Shown: piece by piece, positions 17,368 to 27,310 of the stretch
Position numbering within the stretch: the first letter of the stretch is position 1
Layout: each line of letters begins with the position of its first letter
NCBI RefSeq assembly: GCF_018128965.1
Contig: NZ_JAAEDH010000023.1
Location: forward strand, 1 to 64,000
Length of the DNA: 64,000 nt
From: Plastoroseomonas arctica
Lineage (GTDB): Bacteria > Pseudomonadota > Alphaproteobacteria > Acetobacterales > Acetobacteraceae
Reading direction: 5' to 3'
Notes under the pieces: model-generated
Told to the model about the DNA's origin: nothing
Database searches by the model: none
What the model saw: the letters and a program-made list of their open reading frames with translations, nothing else
Program-made: the position numbers and the translations under genes

Positions 17368-18903
17368 ATGGACGCCGCCACCCTGTCGCCCACGATCCGC
17401 CTGCATCACGATGACGGCGTCCTCATTGCCCGCATCGCGCTGGCCCCTGGCACGGTGGTGGCCCCCGGCGTCACCGTGGCCGAGCGGCGCATCCCGCCCG
17501 GCCACAAAGTCGCCATCCGCCCCCACGCGATCGGCGAGCCCATCCGCCGCTACGGCCAGATCATCGGCTTCGCGACGGAGGCCATTGCTCCCGGCGCCTG
17601 GGTCCACACGCACAACTGCGCCATGGGCGATTTCGCCAAGGACTACGCCTGGGGCGTGGATGCCAAGCCCACGCTTTACGCCAACACGCCGGCCAGTTTC
17701 GAGGGCATCCGCCGCGCCGATGGCCGCGTCGCCACGCGCAACTACATCGGCATCATCACCTCGGTGAACTGCTCCGCCCATGTGGCGGATTTGATCGCGC
17801 GGCAGTTCGAGCCGAACCCGATCACCGGGACCAACCCGCTCGCCGATTGGCCGCATGTCGATGGCGTGGTGGCGCTGACCCACAAGACCGGCTGCGGCAT
17901 GACGATGGGCGAGCCACTGACGCTGCTGCGCTGCACGCTCGCGGGCTTCGCGCGGCATGCGAATTTTTCCCACGTCATCGCCATCGGCCTGGGCTGCGAA
18001 GTGAACCAGCTCGCGCCAATGCTGGATGAGCAGCGCCTTGCGGGTCGGCTGCGCAGCATGGACATCCAGGACAATGGCGGCGCGCGGAAGACCGTGGACA
18101 AGGGCATCGCCTTCGTCCGCGAGGTGCTGGACGAAAGCAACACGGCGCGCCGCGAGATGGTGCCCGCGAGCGAGCTGTGCGTGGCGCTGCAATGCGGCGG
18201 ATCCGATGGGTACTCTGGCATCTCCGCCAATCCGGCGTTGGGCGCCGCGTCGGACCTCGTCGTGCGCCACGGCGGCACGGTAATCCTGTCTGAAACCCCC
18301 GAGACCTATGGCGCGGAGCACCTTCTGACCCGGCGCGCGGCATCGCGCGAGGTGGGCGAAAAGCTGGTCGAACTGATGCGCTGGTGGGAACGCTACACCG
18401 AGCGCGAGGAAGCGGAGATGAACGCGAACCCCTCGCCGGGCAACAAGGCTGGCGGGCTGACCACCATCCTGGAGAAATCCCTCGGCGCCATGGCCAAGGC
18501 CGGCACCACCAACCTGATGGAGGTCTATCGCTACGCGGAGGCGGTGACGCAGAAGGGTTTCGTGTTCATGGACACCCCCGGCTACGACCCGGTCGGCGCC
18601 ACTGGACAGGTGGCGGGCGGGGCCAATCTGATGTGCTTCACGACCGGGCGCGGCAGTGTCTTCGGCATGAAGCCAGCGCCCTCCATCAAGCTTGCCACCA
18701 ACACGGCGATGTATGAGCGGATGAGCGACGACATGGATGTGAATTGCGGCACGGTGCTGACCGGCGATGAGAGCGTCGCGCAATGCGGCGAACGTATTTT
18801 CGAGCTGATGCTCAAGGTGGCGAGCGGAGAGCCCACCAAGAGCGAGGCGCTTGGGTTCGGCGCCTCGGAATTCGCCCCCTGGACCATTGGAGCGACGATG
18901 TGA
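17368..18903 (+). CDS. UxaA family hydrolase (altronate/galactarate dehydratase type)
   Basis: 511 aa. The N-terminal SAF-like domain (about residues 10-95, ending near HTHNCAMGDF) is joined to the large UxaA/GarD catalytic domain with SVNCSAHVADLIARQF, THKTGCGM and CGGSDGYSGISANPALG. The Cys residues at NCSAH, GCGM and QCGG fit the iron or Fe-S site of the family. Such enzymes dehydrate sugar acids, e.g. D-altronate to 2-keto-3-deoxygluconate. Being a fused SAF plus catalytic protein it is full-length. GAGGGA precedes the ATG. The stop overlaps the next small gene by one base (TGATG). Confidence 0.9.
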   Translation: MDAATLSPTIRLHHDDGVLIARIALAPGTVVAPGVTVAERRIPPGHKVAIRPHAIGEPIRRYGQIIGFATEAIAPGAWVHTHNCAMGDFAKDYAWGVDAKPTLYANTPASFEGIRRADGRVATRNYIGIITSVNCSAHVADLIARQFEPNPITGTNPLADWPHVDGVVALTHKTGCGMTMGEPLTLLRCTLAGFARHANFSHVIAIGLGCEVNQLAPMLDEQRLAGRLRSMDIQDNGGARKTVDKGIAFVREVLDESNTARREMVPASELCVALQCGGSDGYSGISANPALGAASDLVVRHGGTVILSETPETYGAEHLLTRRAASREVGEKLVELMRWWERYTEREEAEMNANPSPGNKAGGLTTILEKSLGAMAKAGTTNLMEVYRYAEAVTQKGFVFMDTPGYDPVGATGQVAGGANLMCFTTGRGSVFGMKPAPSIKLATNTAMYERMSDDMDVNCGTVLTGDESVAQCGERIFELMLKVASGEPTKSEALGFGASEFAPWTIGATM

Positions 18904-19070
18904 TGCTGGTTCCGGCCGCAATCCTCCTGGCGGTGTCGCTGGGACTGATCGGGAAGGGCTTCGCGCTCAAGCGGCGTGGCGATGGTTCGGGCGAGACCTG
19001 GATCCTGGGCGGCGCGGTGGTGATGTTCTTCGCCGCCATCGCCGTGCTGAACAGCGGTTCGATGGGGTGA
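18903..19070 (+). CDS. Small two-helix membrane protein
   Basis: 55 aa, too short for reliable family assignment. Two hydrophobic segments (residues about 3-21 and 33-50) flank a charged loop ALKRRGDGSGET, so it is probably a small integral membrane protein with the Lys/Arg loop in the cytoplasm. The ATG overlaps the stop of the UxaA gene (TGATG), which supports real, coupled translation. Function unknown. Confidence 0.6.
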   Translation: MLVPAAILLAVSLGLIGKGFALKRRGDGSGETWILGGAVVMFFAAIAVLNSGSMG

Positions 19071-19130
19071 CGGATCACCGCCTTCGGCGCAAGTTGGGCC
19101 AAGGCTGACCCATTCTGGCGAAGGCGCGCG

Positions 19131-19427
19131 ATGCACCCGATCATCGACACCATCCTCCTCGTGGCTGGCTGCCTTCTGCTTGCCACGGGAATGGTCTTTC
19201 TCGTCGGGGGCATGGTCGCCATCGTTCAGGCCTGGCGCAACGGCCTGCCTTGGTGGTCCGGCGGCATGATGTGGTTCAACACGTCGCTGCAGCCACCGGC
19301 GGCACGCCCGCACATCAGGGCGGCCTGGCGACGCTACGGCCGGGCCGCGCTGTTCTGCTTCGCCGGCATCATCCTGATTGCGCTCACTAGCGAGCAGCCA
19401 TCGACGCTACCCAATGGGACTCCCTGA
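19131..19427 (+). CDS. Hypothetical membrane protein
   Basis: 98 aa. Hydrophobic segments at about residues 6-33 and 70-88, joined by a loop with WWSGGMMWFNT and RAAWRRYGR. Probably a two-helix inner-membrane protein. No family was recognised. It starts 60 nt after the preceding small membrane protein on the same strand and may belong to the same transcript. No strong Shine-Dalgarno was seen. Confidence 0.5.
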   Translation: MHPIIDTILLVAGCLLLATGMVFLVGGMVAIVQAWRNGLPWWSGGMMWFNTSLQPPAARPHIRAAWRRYGRAALFCFAGIILIALTSEQPSTLPNGTP

Positions 19428-19455
19428 GCCAGCGCCTCTGTCGAAACCTCGGCCG

Positions 19456-19650
19456 TCAGCCGCCGCCGTTGGAGGTGTTGTAGGCCCGGGACCGCTCTCG
19501 TCCGCCAGTCCACGGGGCGGGGGCACCCGCCTGGCCGGCACCCGTATCCTGGCTGGCCGCATGCGAGGTGGTGGCGTTGGGACCACCCGGCGCCGTCGCG
19601 CAGGCGGCGCAGGTCAGCACAAGCATCAAAGACAAGAAGAACATCCTCAT
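19456..19650 (-). CDS. Small putative lipoprotein
   Basis: 64 aa starting MRMFFLSLMLVLTCAACATAPGG. A hydrophobic leader ends in a cysteine-containing LTCAAC segment that resembles a lipobox, although the residue three before the second Cys is not ideal. The remainder is a Gly/Ala/Pro/Ser/Thr-rich, probably unstructured tail. The start at 19650 is chosen because the leader then begins at residue 1 and a GGGATGG stretch lies upstream. It probably sits in the outer membrane as a small lipoprotein; no function can be given. Confidence 0.55.
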   Translation of the reverse strand: MRMFFLSLMLVLTCAACATAPGGPNATTSHAASQDTGAGQAGAPAPWTGGRERSRAYNTSNGGG

Positions 19651-19840
19651 GTGAATCCATCCCTTTCGTTGCGCCGCGGCCAATGCCGCCGGCGCGCTTG
19701 CTGTCCTCAACGCCGGAGCAAGAGTATCGCTGCAAGGAAAGATGACCCGGCGTCTCAGGTGACGCCGAGGACCGCTTCCACAATGCTCGCTCCGTGTTGA
19801 TGGTTCGGCGGGATCGGCGCGAAGGTTACGGGCGCGGTCT

Positions 19841-20428
19841 TCAGTCGGCGAGCAGAATCGCGAGGTTCCGCAGCATTGCCGCTGTTGCCCCCCAGATCAG
19901 GTGCCGGTCATGCGGCCAGACCCAGTATTCCCGGGTGCGCCCACGAAAGGCCGCACTCTGCCGCTGCACCGCGCCGGGACGCAGCAGCTCCGCCAGCGGA
20001 TACGCGAATATCTCCGCCACCTCGGCGGGATCCGGCGTGAGGGTAAAGGGCGGCTCGATCAGCGCGAGGACCGGCGTCACGTGGTAGCCGGTCACGGTGC
20101 GGTGTTCCGGCAGGGCGCCGAGCACGCTCGGCAGGCGCGGGTCGAGTCCCACCTCCTCCGCCGCTTCGCGCAGCGCCGCCTGCTCGGGCGTCTCGCCCGG
20201 CTCGATCCGGCCGCCGGGGAAACTCACCTGCCCCGCATGCGAGGACAGGGTCGCCGCGCGCAAGGTCAGCAGGATCTCGGGTTCGGCACGAAGGATGATC
20301 GGCACCAGCACCGCGGCGTCGATCCGCCGCTCAGGCATGATGTCCAGCGCGTCGTCGCTGCCGGTTGGCGCGAGGCGCGCGCGGCGTTCAGGATCGGCGA
20401 AGCGCCGCCGGAGTTCGGCTTCCGTCAC
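19841..20428 (-). CDS. CoA pyrophosphatase, Nudix NudL family
   Basis: 195 aa. The NudL/CoA-specific Nudix pattern is present: LLTLRAATLSSHAGQVSFPGG runs straight into the Nudix helix EAAEEVGL. These enzymes split CoA, acyl-CoA or oxidised CoA into 4'-phosphopantetheine and 3',5'-ADP. Its start overlaps the stop of the DUF1285 gene by 4 nt (ATGA), so both are one operon; DUF1285 genes are commonly found beside this Nudix gene in alphaproteobacteria. Confidence 0.92.
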   Translation of the reverse strand: MTEAELRRRFADPERRARLAPTGSDDALDIMPERRIDAAVLVPIILRAEPEILLTLRAATLSSHAGQVSFPGGRIEPGETPEQAALREAAEEVGLDPRLPSVLGALPEHRTVTGYHVTPVLALIEPPFTLTPDPAEVAEIFAYPLAELLRPGAVQRQSAAFRGRTREYWVWPHDRHLIWGATAAMLRNLAILLAD

Positions 20429-21048
20429 GCGGCGCTGATCAGGTCGCCCTCGGCATCTTCTTCGGCGGGCAGATCGTCGATCGGAAAGAACGCGCCCTCG
20501 CTCCAGAGCCCCAGTACCTCGCGCCCATCGATCGTCTCGGGCTGCGCGAGTGCGACCAGCTCATAGAAGACCGGCCGTGAAATGCGGGCTTCGAGACCCG
20601 GGCGCACAAGCACATAGGGACGCGGCTCGCGCGTCACGGGGCACAGCGCGACCCGGATCGGGTGCGCGGCATTCGCGGTCACCATCTCGTCGAGGTTGGT
20701 GCGGAAGGTCAGGCATTGCCGCGGCTTGCCGGTATCGGGGCAGGCGCAGTCGCGCCAAAACAGCTCGACGGCGACGAAGGGCGCATCCTCGACCTCGATG
20801 CGGCCGCGTTCGACCGGCGTCTCGAGCACGTAGCCGCCGTCGGGCTCACGCTTGAGCACGGAGGCGAAGAGGGAAACGAGAGGCTTTCGCGAAATCGGGC
20901 TGCCGCGATAGTACCAGGTGCCGCAACGCGCGATCCTGATGGCGTACTCGCCGTGATCGATACGCGGCGGCCGCTCCTTCAGGGCATTGGGCTTCACGGG
21001 ATGGGCATAAGGCCCGATCATCGCTTTGTCCGCGCGGTTTCCGGTCAT
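20425..21048 (-). CDS. DUF1285 domain-containing protein
   Basis: 207 aa. Matches the DUF1285 pattern known from alphaproteobacteria: RIARCGTWYYRGSPISRKPLVSLFASVL, then YVLETPVERGRIEVEDAPFVAVE and a C-terminal SRPVFYELVALA. The structure of the family is known but its function is not. No clear ribosome-binding site; the ATG at 21048 or the in-frame ATG at 21021 could start translation. It is translationally coupled to the NudL gene and divergent from the MoxR operon. Confidence 0.85.
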   Translation of the reverse strand: MTGNRADKAMIGPYAHPVKPNALKERPPRIDHGEYAIRIARCGTWYYRGSPISRKPLVSLFASVLKREPDGGYVLETPVERGRIEVEDAPFVAVELFWRDCACPDTGKPRQCLTFRTNLDEMVTANAAHPIRVALCPVTREPRPYVLVRPGLEARISRPVFYELVALAQPETIDGREVLGLWSEGAFFPIDDLPAEEDAEGDLISAA

Positions 21049-21187
21049 AGCATTGTACTTCGCTCTTGCGGCGGGCGCCCTCGGGACGATGTCCGCTGAA
21101 GGTGCCGCCGGGGTGACAGCGCATTTGCTCGAAGCCCGGGACGGATTGGCGATAGGCTTCGGACCTTAGTATGGGAAGCGGGATGGC

Positions 21188-22195
<1,008 letters not shown>

Positions 22196-22217
22196 GCGAA
22201 ACCAGGCCACGCATCCT

Positions 22218-23099
22218 GTGACACCCGGACATTCCCGTGGCGGCGCGGCACCGTTGCTCGCGGCCAATCGCGCCGAGGCGTTGGGCGCACGGCTGCCGCC
22301 GCTGGTGGTCGAAGCCGAGCGCGTCGCCGCGACCGTGATGCAGGGCGTCCATGGCCGCCGCCGCTCGGGCCAGGGCGACGCCTTCTGGCAATTCCGCCCT
22401 TTCCTCGCCGGCGATGCTGCCTCCCGCGTCGATTGGCGCCAGAGCGCGAAGTCGGACCGCCTCTTCATCCGCGAAACCGAATGGGAAGCCGCCCAGACCG
22501 TCGCCGTCTGGCGCGACGCCTCGCCCTCCATGGCCTGGCGCTCCACCCTGGCAAAGACCGAAAAGGGCGAGCGCGCGGACCTGCTGCTCCTCGCCCTCTC
22601 CGCCCTGCTGCTGCGCGGCGGCGAACGCGTGCGCCTGCTCGGCGCCGGCCGCCGCAGCCATGCCGGGCGCGGCGCCCTCGTCACCCTTGCCGAAGCGCTG
22701 GGCCGCGCCAGCCCCCCGCCCGAGGACGAAGGCCTGCCCCGCCACGCCCGCGTGGTCCTGTTCGGCGACTTCCTCTCCCCACTCCCTGACATCAGCCGAG
22801 CCGTTTCCGCCCTTGCCTCCCGCCCCGTGCGCGGGCACCTGGTGCAAATCCTCGACCCCGCCGAAGAAACCCTTCCCTACACCGGCCGCATCCGCTTCGA
22901 AGGCCTGCAGGACGAAACCCACACCCTGCTCCCCCGCGTCGAAGGCGTCCGCAGCCTCTACGCCGAACGCCTCGCCGCCCACCGCGACGGCCTCAAGGCC
23001 ATCTGCGCGGCGGCCGGCTGGCGCTTCGCCCTGCACCACACCGACCAACCACCGGAAGCCGCCCTGCTGGCACTGCACATGGCACTGGCACCGGGATGA
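22218..23099 (+). CDS. DUF58 domain-containing protein
   Basis: 293 aa, starting at a GTG. It carries the DUF58 signature GDAASRVDWR preceded by FWQFRPFLAG, and a von Willebrand-like fold around VAVWRDASPSM (a MIDAS-like DxS pattern). DUF58 proteins are regular partners of MoxR ATPases. No membrane anchor is visible, so it is probably cytosolic or peripheral. The 303-nt gap to the next gene contains hairpins but the direction and partnership point to the same operon. Confidence 0.88.
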   Translation: MTPGHSRGGAAPLLAANRAEALGARLPPLVVEAERVAATVMQGVHGRRRSGQGDAFWQFRPFLAGDAASRVDWRQSAKSDRLFIRETEWEAAQTVAVWRDASPSMAWRSTLAKTEKGERADLLLLALSALLLRGGERVRLLGAGRRSHAGRGALVTLAEALGRASPPPEDEGLPRHARVVLFGDFLSPLPDISRAVSALASRPVRGHLVQILDPAEETLPYTGRIRFEGLQDETHTLLPRVEGVRSLYAERLAAHRDGLKAICAAAGWRFALHHTDQPPEAALLALHMALAPG

Positions 23100-23111
23100 G
23101 GGCGGCACAGG

Positions 23112-23140
23112 AAGCAACGCCAGGGGGCGCTGCCCCCTGG
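23112..23140 (+). repeat. Post-stop hairpin element, fourth copy
   Basis: AAGCAACGC lies 12 bases after the DUF58 stop and runs into a perfect 9-bp stem CCAGGGGGC / GCCCCCTGG with a GCT loop (23120-23140), followed by ACCCCC. This matches the layout of the elements at 3698, 8605 and 14250 but lacks the T-rich tail. Confidence 0.65.
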
Positions 23141-23227
23141 ACCCCCGCCGGGGATCGGGCCGATCCCGGGCCCCTGCATGTGCGGGTCCTGGATTTGGGA
23201 GGGGCCTATTGCTTGAAGCGCCGGGTT

Positions 23228-23287
23228 GGGGAGAGGGCGCATGGCGGTCCCTGCGGCGCGGTTGCTCTATTCACGCGCCCTCTCCCC
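23228..23287. repeat. 13-bp inverted repeat with 34-nt spacer
   Basis: GGGGAGAGGGCGC (23228-23240) and its exact reverse complement (23275-23287) flank 34 nt. It could form a long hairpin in the DUF58-DUF4159 transcript or be the degenerate remnant of a small mobile repeat. No coding content. Confidence 0.55.
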
Positions 23288-23402
23288 ATCCCTGCTCGCC
23301 TCCGGCGACACCCCCTTCCAAGACCATGAACCAACAATTGGCGGTCCATGATCGACACGATCCTGGCGGGGTTCATGGGCAGAGCCCCTGGCCTTCCTTC
23401 CC

Positions 23403-26135
23403 ATGCTGACCCTCGGCCCGCTGGCCTTTGCCGCGCCGTGGCTGCTGGTCGCGCTTGGGGCGTTGCCGGTGTTGGTGTGGTTGTTGCGGGTGACGCCGCC
23501 GGCGGCGCGGCGGCAGAGTTTCCCGGCCATTCGGTTGTTGCGGGACATGCCTGTTGTCGAGGAGACGCCGTCGCGCACGCCGTGGTGGTTGTTGGTTCTG
23601 CGCATCGTGGCGGCGGCGTTGATTGTGTTGGGGTTGTCGCGGCCGATCTGGGGGCCGGGGGCGGCGGTGAGTGGCAGTGGGCCTTTGTTGATCGTCATCG
23701 ATGATGGGTGGGCGGCGGCGGCGGATTGGCCGTCGCGGATGGCTTCTGCGGGTGCAGCGCTTGAAGCGGCGGGGCGCGAGGGGCGCCGGGTGGCGCTGCT
23801 GGCGACCGCCGCGAGCGAGACCGGAGAGGCGCCGCGCGTGAACGGCCTGATGCCGGCGGAGGAGGCGCGTGCACGGCTTGCCGCGTTGCGCCCGAAATCC
23901 TGGGCGCCTGACCACGCGGCGGCGCTCGCGGCGCTTGCGGCCTTTCGCGCACTCGCACCTGGGCCTTTTGCCGCCCACTACGTCGCCGATGGCGTCGATC
24001 ATGCGCCTGGGGGCTTTGCGGCTCTGGCCGCGGCGCTGGGCGAGGGTGGGGCGCTGACCCTCGCACGTGCGGAGGCGCCGGTCGCGCGCATGCTGATGCT
24101 GCCGCGCGCCGAGGCCGACCGGCTGACCCTTCGCGTCACGCAGTTGCCGGTGAGCGGCGCGAGCACCGCCGCCGTACTAGCGCGCACCGGCGATGGCCGC
24201 ACCCTCGCACGCGCCGAAATCGCCATCCCGGCCGGCGAGCGGGCCGGCGAGGCGGTGCTGGAACTGCCGGTCGAGATCCGCAACCAAGTGGTGCGGCTGG
24301 ATCTGGAACCGGGGGCGGGCGCGGCGGGCGTCCTGCTGCTCGACGAGCGCTTTCGCCGCCGTCCCGTGGGCCTGCTCGCCAGCACCGAGACCCAGGCGGA
24401 CGTGCCGCTGATCGGCGACCTGTATTATCTGGATCGCGCGCTCGCACCCTATGCGGAGATCCGTCGGGGCACCCTCGACGCGCTGCTCGCGCGACAGCTG
24501 GCGGTGCTAGTCCTCGCCGACCGCGACCTCTCCGATGCGCGTGAGCGGGAGGCGGTGGCGAAATGGGTACGCGAGGGCGGCACGCTGATCCGCTTCGCCG
24601 GCCCGCGCATGGCGGAAAACCCCGACCCTCTGCTGCCGGTGCCGTTGCGCGCCGGGGAGCGCCAGCTGGGCGGCGCGATGACCTGGGAACGCGCGCAGCC
24701 GCTGGCCCCTTTCCCCGATGGCTCGCCGTTCGCGGGGCTCGTCGTGCCGGCCGAGATCCTGGTCGAGCGCCAGGTGCTGGCGGAGCCCTCGGCGCAGCTG
24801 TCCGCGCGCAGCTGGGCGCGCCTCGCGGACGGCACGCCGCTGGTGACCTTCGAAACGCGGGGTGCGGGGCGGGTGGTGCTGTTCCACGTCACGGCGCAAG
24901 CCGAGTGGTCGAACCTGCCGCTTTCCGGCCTATTCGTGGACATGCTGCGGCGGCTGGTGGCGCTCTCCGCCGGCGTCGCAGGCAATGAGGGCGCGTCGAT
25001 GCTGGCGCCGCTCGAAAGCCTCGACGGGTTTGGGCGCCTCGGTCCGGCGCCGCCGGCGGCGGCCGCGATCGCGGCCAACCAGGTGGAAGGCGCGGCGCCG
25101 TCGCCGCGGCAGCCGCCGGGATGGTATGGCGCGCCGGGGCAGGCCGATGACGGCGCGGCCTATCGACGTGCGCTCAACCTCTCGGCGGGTCTCGCGGCGC
25201 CCACGCCCGCGGGTGCGGCGCCCGCCACGGCGTCGAGCGTGTCGATCGGCGGTGTCGCCGCGGATCGCGACCTAGGGCCGTGGCTGCTGGCGGCGGCGCT
25301 GCTGCTGTTCGCCATCGACATGCTGGTCTCGCTCGGCCTGCGCGGCTTGCTGCTGCGCCCGGCGCTGCGCGTCGCGCTTCTGGGCATGCTGCTCGCGACC
25401 CCGGCGCTGGCCCAGGGCCAGGCCCCAGGCGAGGCCAGCCCCTCGCTCGCGACGCGCCTCGCCTATGTGCTGACCGGCGACGCGACGGTGGACGAGACGG
25501 TGCGCCAGGGCCTCACGGGCCTGTCGGATTTCGTGAACCGGCGCAGCGCTACCGCACTCGCCGAGCCGCTCGCGGTGGTACCGGGCCAGGACGAGCTGGC
25601 TTTCTTCCCACTGATCTACTGGACCATCCTGCCCGACGCGCCGACGCCAAGCCCGGCGGCGGTCGCCGCACTCAACGGCTTCATGCGCAACGGCGGCATC
25701 ATCCTGTTCGACACTCGCGACGAGGGCTCCGGCGAGGGGTTTTCCCCAGGCGCGCGCGCCGCGCTGCGCCGGGTGACGCGCGAGCTCTCCGTCCCGCCGC
25801 TGGCGGTGGTGGCGGACGACCACGTGCTGCGCCGCGCCTTCTACCTGCTGCAGGACCTGCCGGGCCGCTTCACCGGCGGCCAGGTCTGGGTCGCGCGCGA
25901 CGGCGACCGTGCCAATGACAGCGTCTCCCCGGTGATCGTCGGCGGGCATGACTGGGCGGCGGCCTGGGCGGTGGATGCGCGGGGTGCCAATCCGCACGCG
26001 GTGATCCCCGGCGGGGCGCGGCAGCGTATCCTCGCCTATCGGTTCGGCATGAACCTCGTGATCTACGCGCTCACCGGCAACTACAAGGGCGACCAGGTGC
26101 ACGTGCCCGCCATTCTCGAAAGGCTCGGCAATTGA
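23403..26135 (+). CDS. DUF4159 domain-containing membrane protein with BatA-like N-terminus
   Basis: 910 aa. The N-terminus (about 1-80) is the aerotolerance-regulator BatA-type segment: hydrophobic helix, LRVTPPAARRQSFPAIRLL, second helix. A VWA-like and GATase-like middle follows (LYYLDRALAPYAEIRRG, VAKWVREGGTLIRFAGP), then two hydrophobic segments near residues 620-665. A C-terminal DUF4159 domain (about 690-905) has FFPLIYWTILPDAP and GFMRNGGIILFDTRDEG. It is probably anchored in the inner membrane with a large soluble part. MoxR/DUF58/DUF4159/GATase sets occur widely in alphaproteobacteria; the process they serve is unknown. The stop overlaps the LtrA start by one base. Confidence 0.88.
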   Translation: MLTLGPLAFAAPWLLVALGALPVLVWLLRVTPPAARRQSFPAIRLLRDMPVVEETPSRTPWWLLVLRIVAAALIVLGLSRPIWGPGAAVSGSGPLLIVIDDGWAAAADWPSRMASAGAALEAAGREGRRVALLATAASETGEAPRVNGLMPAEEARARLAALRPKSWAPDHAAALAALAAFRALAPGPFAAHYVADGVDHAPGGFAALAAALGEGGALTLARAEAPVARMLMLPRAEADRLTLRVTQLPVSGASTAAVLARTGDGRTLARAEIAIPAGERAGEAVLELPVEIRNQVVRLDLEPGAGAAGVLLLDERFRRRPVGLLASTETQADVPLIGDLYYLDRALAPYAEIRRGTLDALLARQLAVLVLADRDLSDAREREAVAKWVREGGTLIRFAGPRMAENPDPLLPVPLRAGERQLGGAMTWERAQPLAPFPDGSPFAGLVVPAEILVERQVLAEPSAQLSARSWARLADGTPLVTFETRGAGRVVLFHVTAQAEWSNLPLSGLFVDMLRRLVALSAGVAGNEGASMLAPLESLDGFGRLGPAPPAAAAIAANQVEGAAPSPRQPPGWYGAPGQADDGAAYRRALNLSAGLAAPTPAGAAPATASSVSIGGVAADRDLGPWLLAAALLLFAIDMLVSLGLRGLLLRPALRVALLGMLLATPALAQGQAPGEASPSLATRLAYVLTGDATVDETVRQGLTGLSDFVNRRSATALAEPLAVVPGQDELAFFPLIYWTILPDAPTPSPAAVAALNGFMRNGGIILFDTRDEGSGEGFSPGARAALRRVTRELSVPPLAVVADDHVLRRAFYLLQDLPGRFTGGQVWVARDGDRANDSVSPVIVGGHDWAAAWAVDARGANPHAVIPGGARQRILAYRFGMNLVIYALTGNYKGDQVHVPAILERLGN

Positions 26136-27310
26136 TGGATGGCGCGCGCGGCGAGGGCCTGCTGCGGCCACGCGGCGAGGACACCCACGCGAAGGTCGGC
26201 TATGCCGAGCTGTTCTTCGACCTCGTCTTCGTCTTCGCGGTCACGCAGCTCTCGCACACCCTGCTGGAGTCCCACTCCGTGCTGGACGTGGCGCGCACCT
26301 GCCTGCTGTTCCTCGCGGTGTGGTGGGTGTGGATCTACACCGGATGGGTGACCAACTGGGTCGACCCCGAGCGTGCCGCGACACGGCTGATGCTGTTCGC
26401 GCTGATGGGCGCGGGCCTAGTCATGTCGATGTCGCTGCCCGAGGCCTTCGCCGCGCGCGGCCTGCACTTCGCGCTGGCCTATGTCGGCATGCAGGTCGGG
26501 CGGACGGTCTTCATGATCTGGGCCATCGGTCCGCACATTCCGGCGCTGCGGCTGAACTTCGTGCGCATCTTCGCCTGGCTCGCCTTTGCCGGCATCTTTT
26601 GGATCGCGGGCGGGCTGGCGGATGCCGAGACCCGGCTCACCCTCTGGATCGTGGCCCTCGCGATCGAGTACGTCTCGCCGCTGGCGTTCTTCTGGACGCC
26701 CGGCCTCGGCCGTTCGACCACCGAGGACTGGCAGGTCGAAGGCGCCCACCTCGCCGAACGCTGCGCCTTGTTCATCATCATCGGCCTGGGCGAGAGCATC
26801 CTGGTCAGCGGAGCGACCTTCGCGAAGCAGAGCTGGGACGCGGTGCACAGCATCGCGTTCGCGACCTGCCTGCTCGGCTCGGTCGCGATGTGGTGGGTGT
26901 ATTTCCATGTCGGCGCGGAGCGCGGCACCGCGCACATCGTCGATTCGAATGACCCCGGCCGCATCGCGCGGAACGGCTACACCTACCTTCATGTGCCGAT
27001 CGTGGGCGGCGTCGTGCTCTGCGCCGTCGCCGATGAGATCGTGCTGGCGCATCCGCAGGGTGCGGTCTCGACCGCCGCGGCGGCGGCCATCATCGGCGGA
27101 CCGGCGCTGTACCTGGCCGGGTGCGGCCTGTTCAAGCGGATGAGCCTCGGCTGGTTCCCGCTGTCGCATCGGATCGGGCTCGGGGCGCTTGTGGTCTGCG
27201 TGGGCCTGGCCTTCTTCGTCTCTCCCTTGGTGCTGAGCGTCGCGAGCACGGCGGCTCTGATGCTTGTCGCGGCCTGGGAATACCGGTCGCTGAAGATGGT
27301 GCGTCGATGA
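26135..27310 (+). CDS. Low temperature requirement protein A (LtrA) family membrane protein
   Basis: 391 aa with about ten hydrophobic segments. The LtrA-family signature is near the N-terminus: HAKVGYAELFFDLVFVFAVTQLSH, followed by WWVWIYTGWVTNW and later AERCALFIIIGLGES. LtrA was named in Listeria from a cold-sensitive mutant; its molecular role is unknown. The ATG at 26135 overlaps the DUF4159 stop (TGATG) and the stop overlaps the next start by 4 nt (ATGA), so it is coupled on both sides inside an otherwise standard MoxR-type operon, which is unusual. Confidence 0.9.
   Translation: MDGARGEGLLRPRGEDTHAKVGYAELFFDLVFVFAVTQLSHTLLESHSVLDVARTCLLFLAVWWVWIYTGWVTNWVDPERAATRLMLFALMGAGLVMSMSLPEAFAARGLHFALAYVGMQVGRTVFMIWAIGPHIPALRLNFVRIFAWLAFAGIFWIAGGLADAETRLTLWIVALAIEYVSPLAFFWTPGLGRSTTEDWQVEGAHLAERCALFIIIGLGESILVSGATFAKQSWDAVHSIAFATCLLGSVAMWWVYFHVGAERGTAHIVDSNDPGRIARNGYTYLHVPIVGGVVLCAVADEIVLAHPQGAVSTAAAAAIIGGPALYLAGCGLFKRMSLGWFPLSHRIGLGALVVCVGLAFFVSPLVLSVASTAALMLVAAWEYRSLKMVRR

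Larger units (their letters stand above)
23100..23402. other. Intergenic region inside the MoxR operon, rich in hairpins
   Basis: No gene seen. From left to right it holds AAGCAACGC with a perfect palindromic hairpin (23112-23140), a near-perfect palindrome CCGGGGATCGGG/CCGATCCCGG (about 23148-23169), a 13-bp inverted repeat (23228-23240 with 23275-23287), and a 9-bp inverted repeat (23324-23332 with 23370-23378) just ahead of the next start codon. It could separate expression of the moxR-DUF58 part from the DUF4159 part. Confidence 0.6.
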
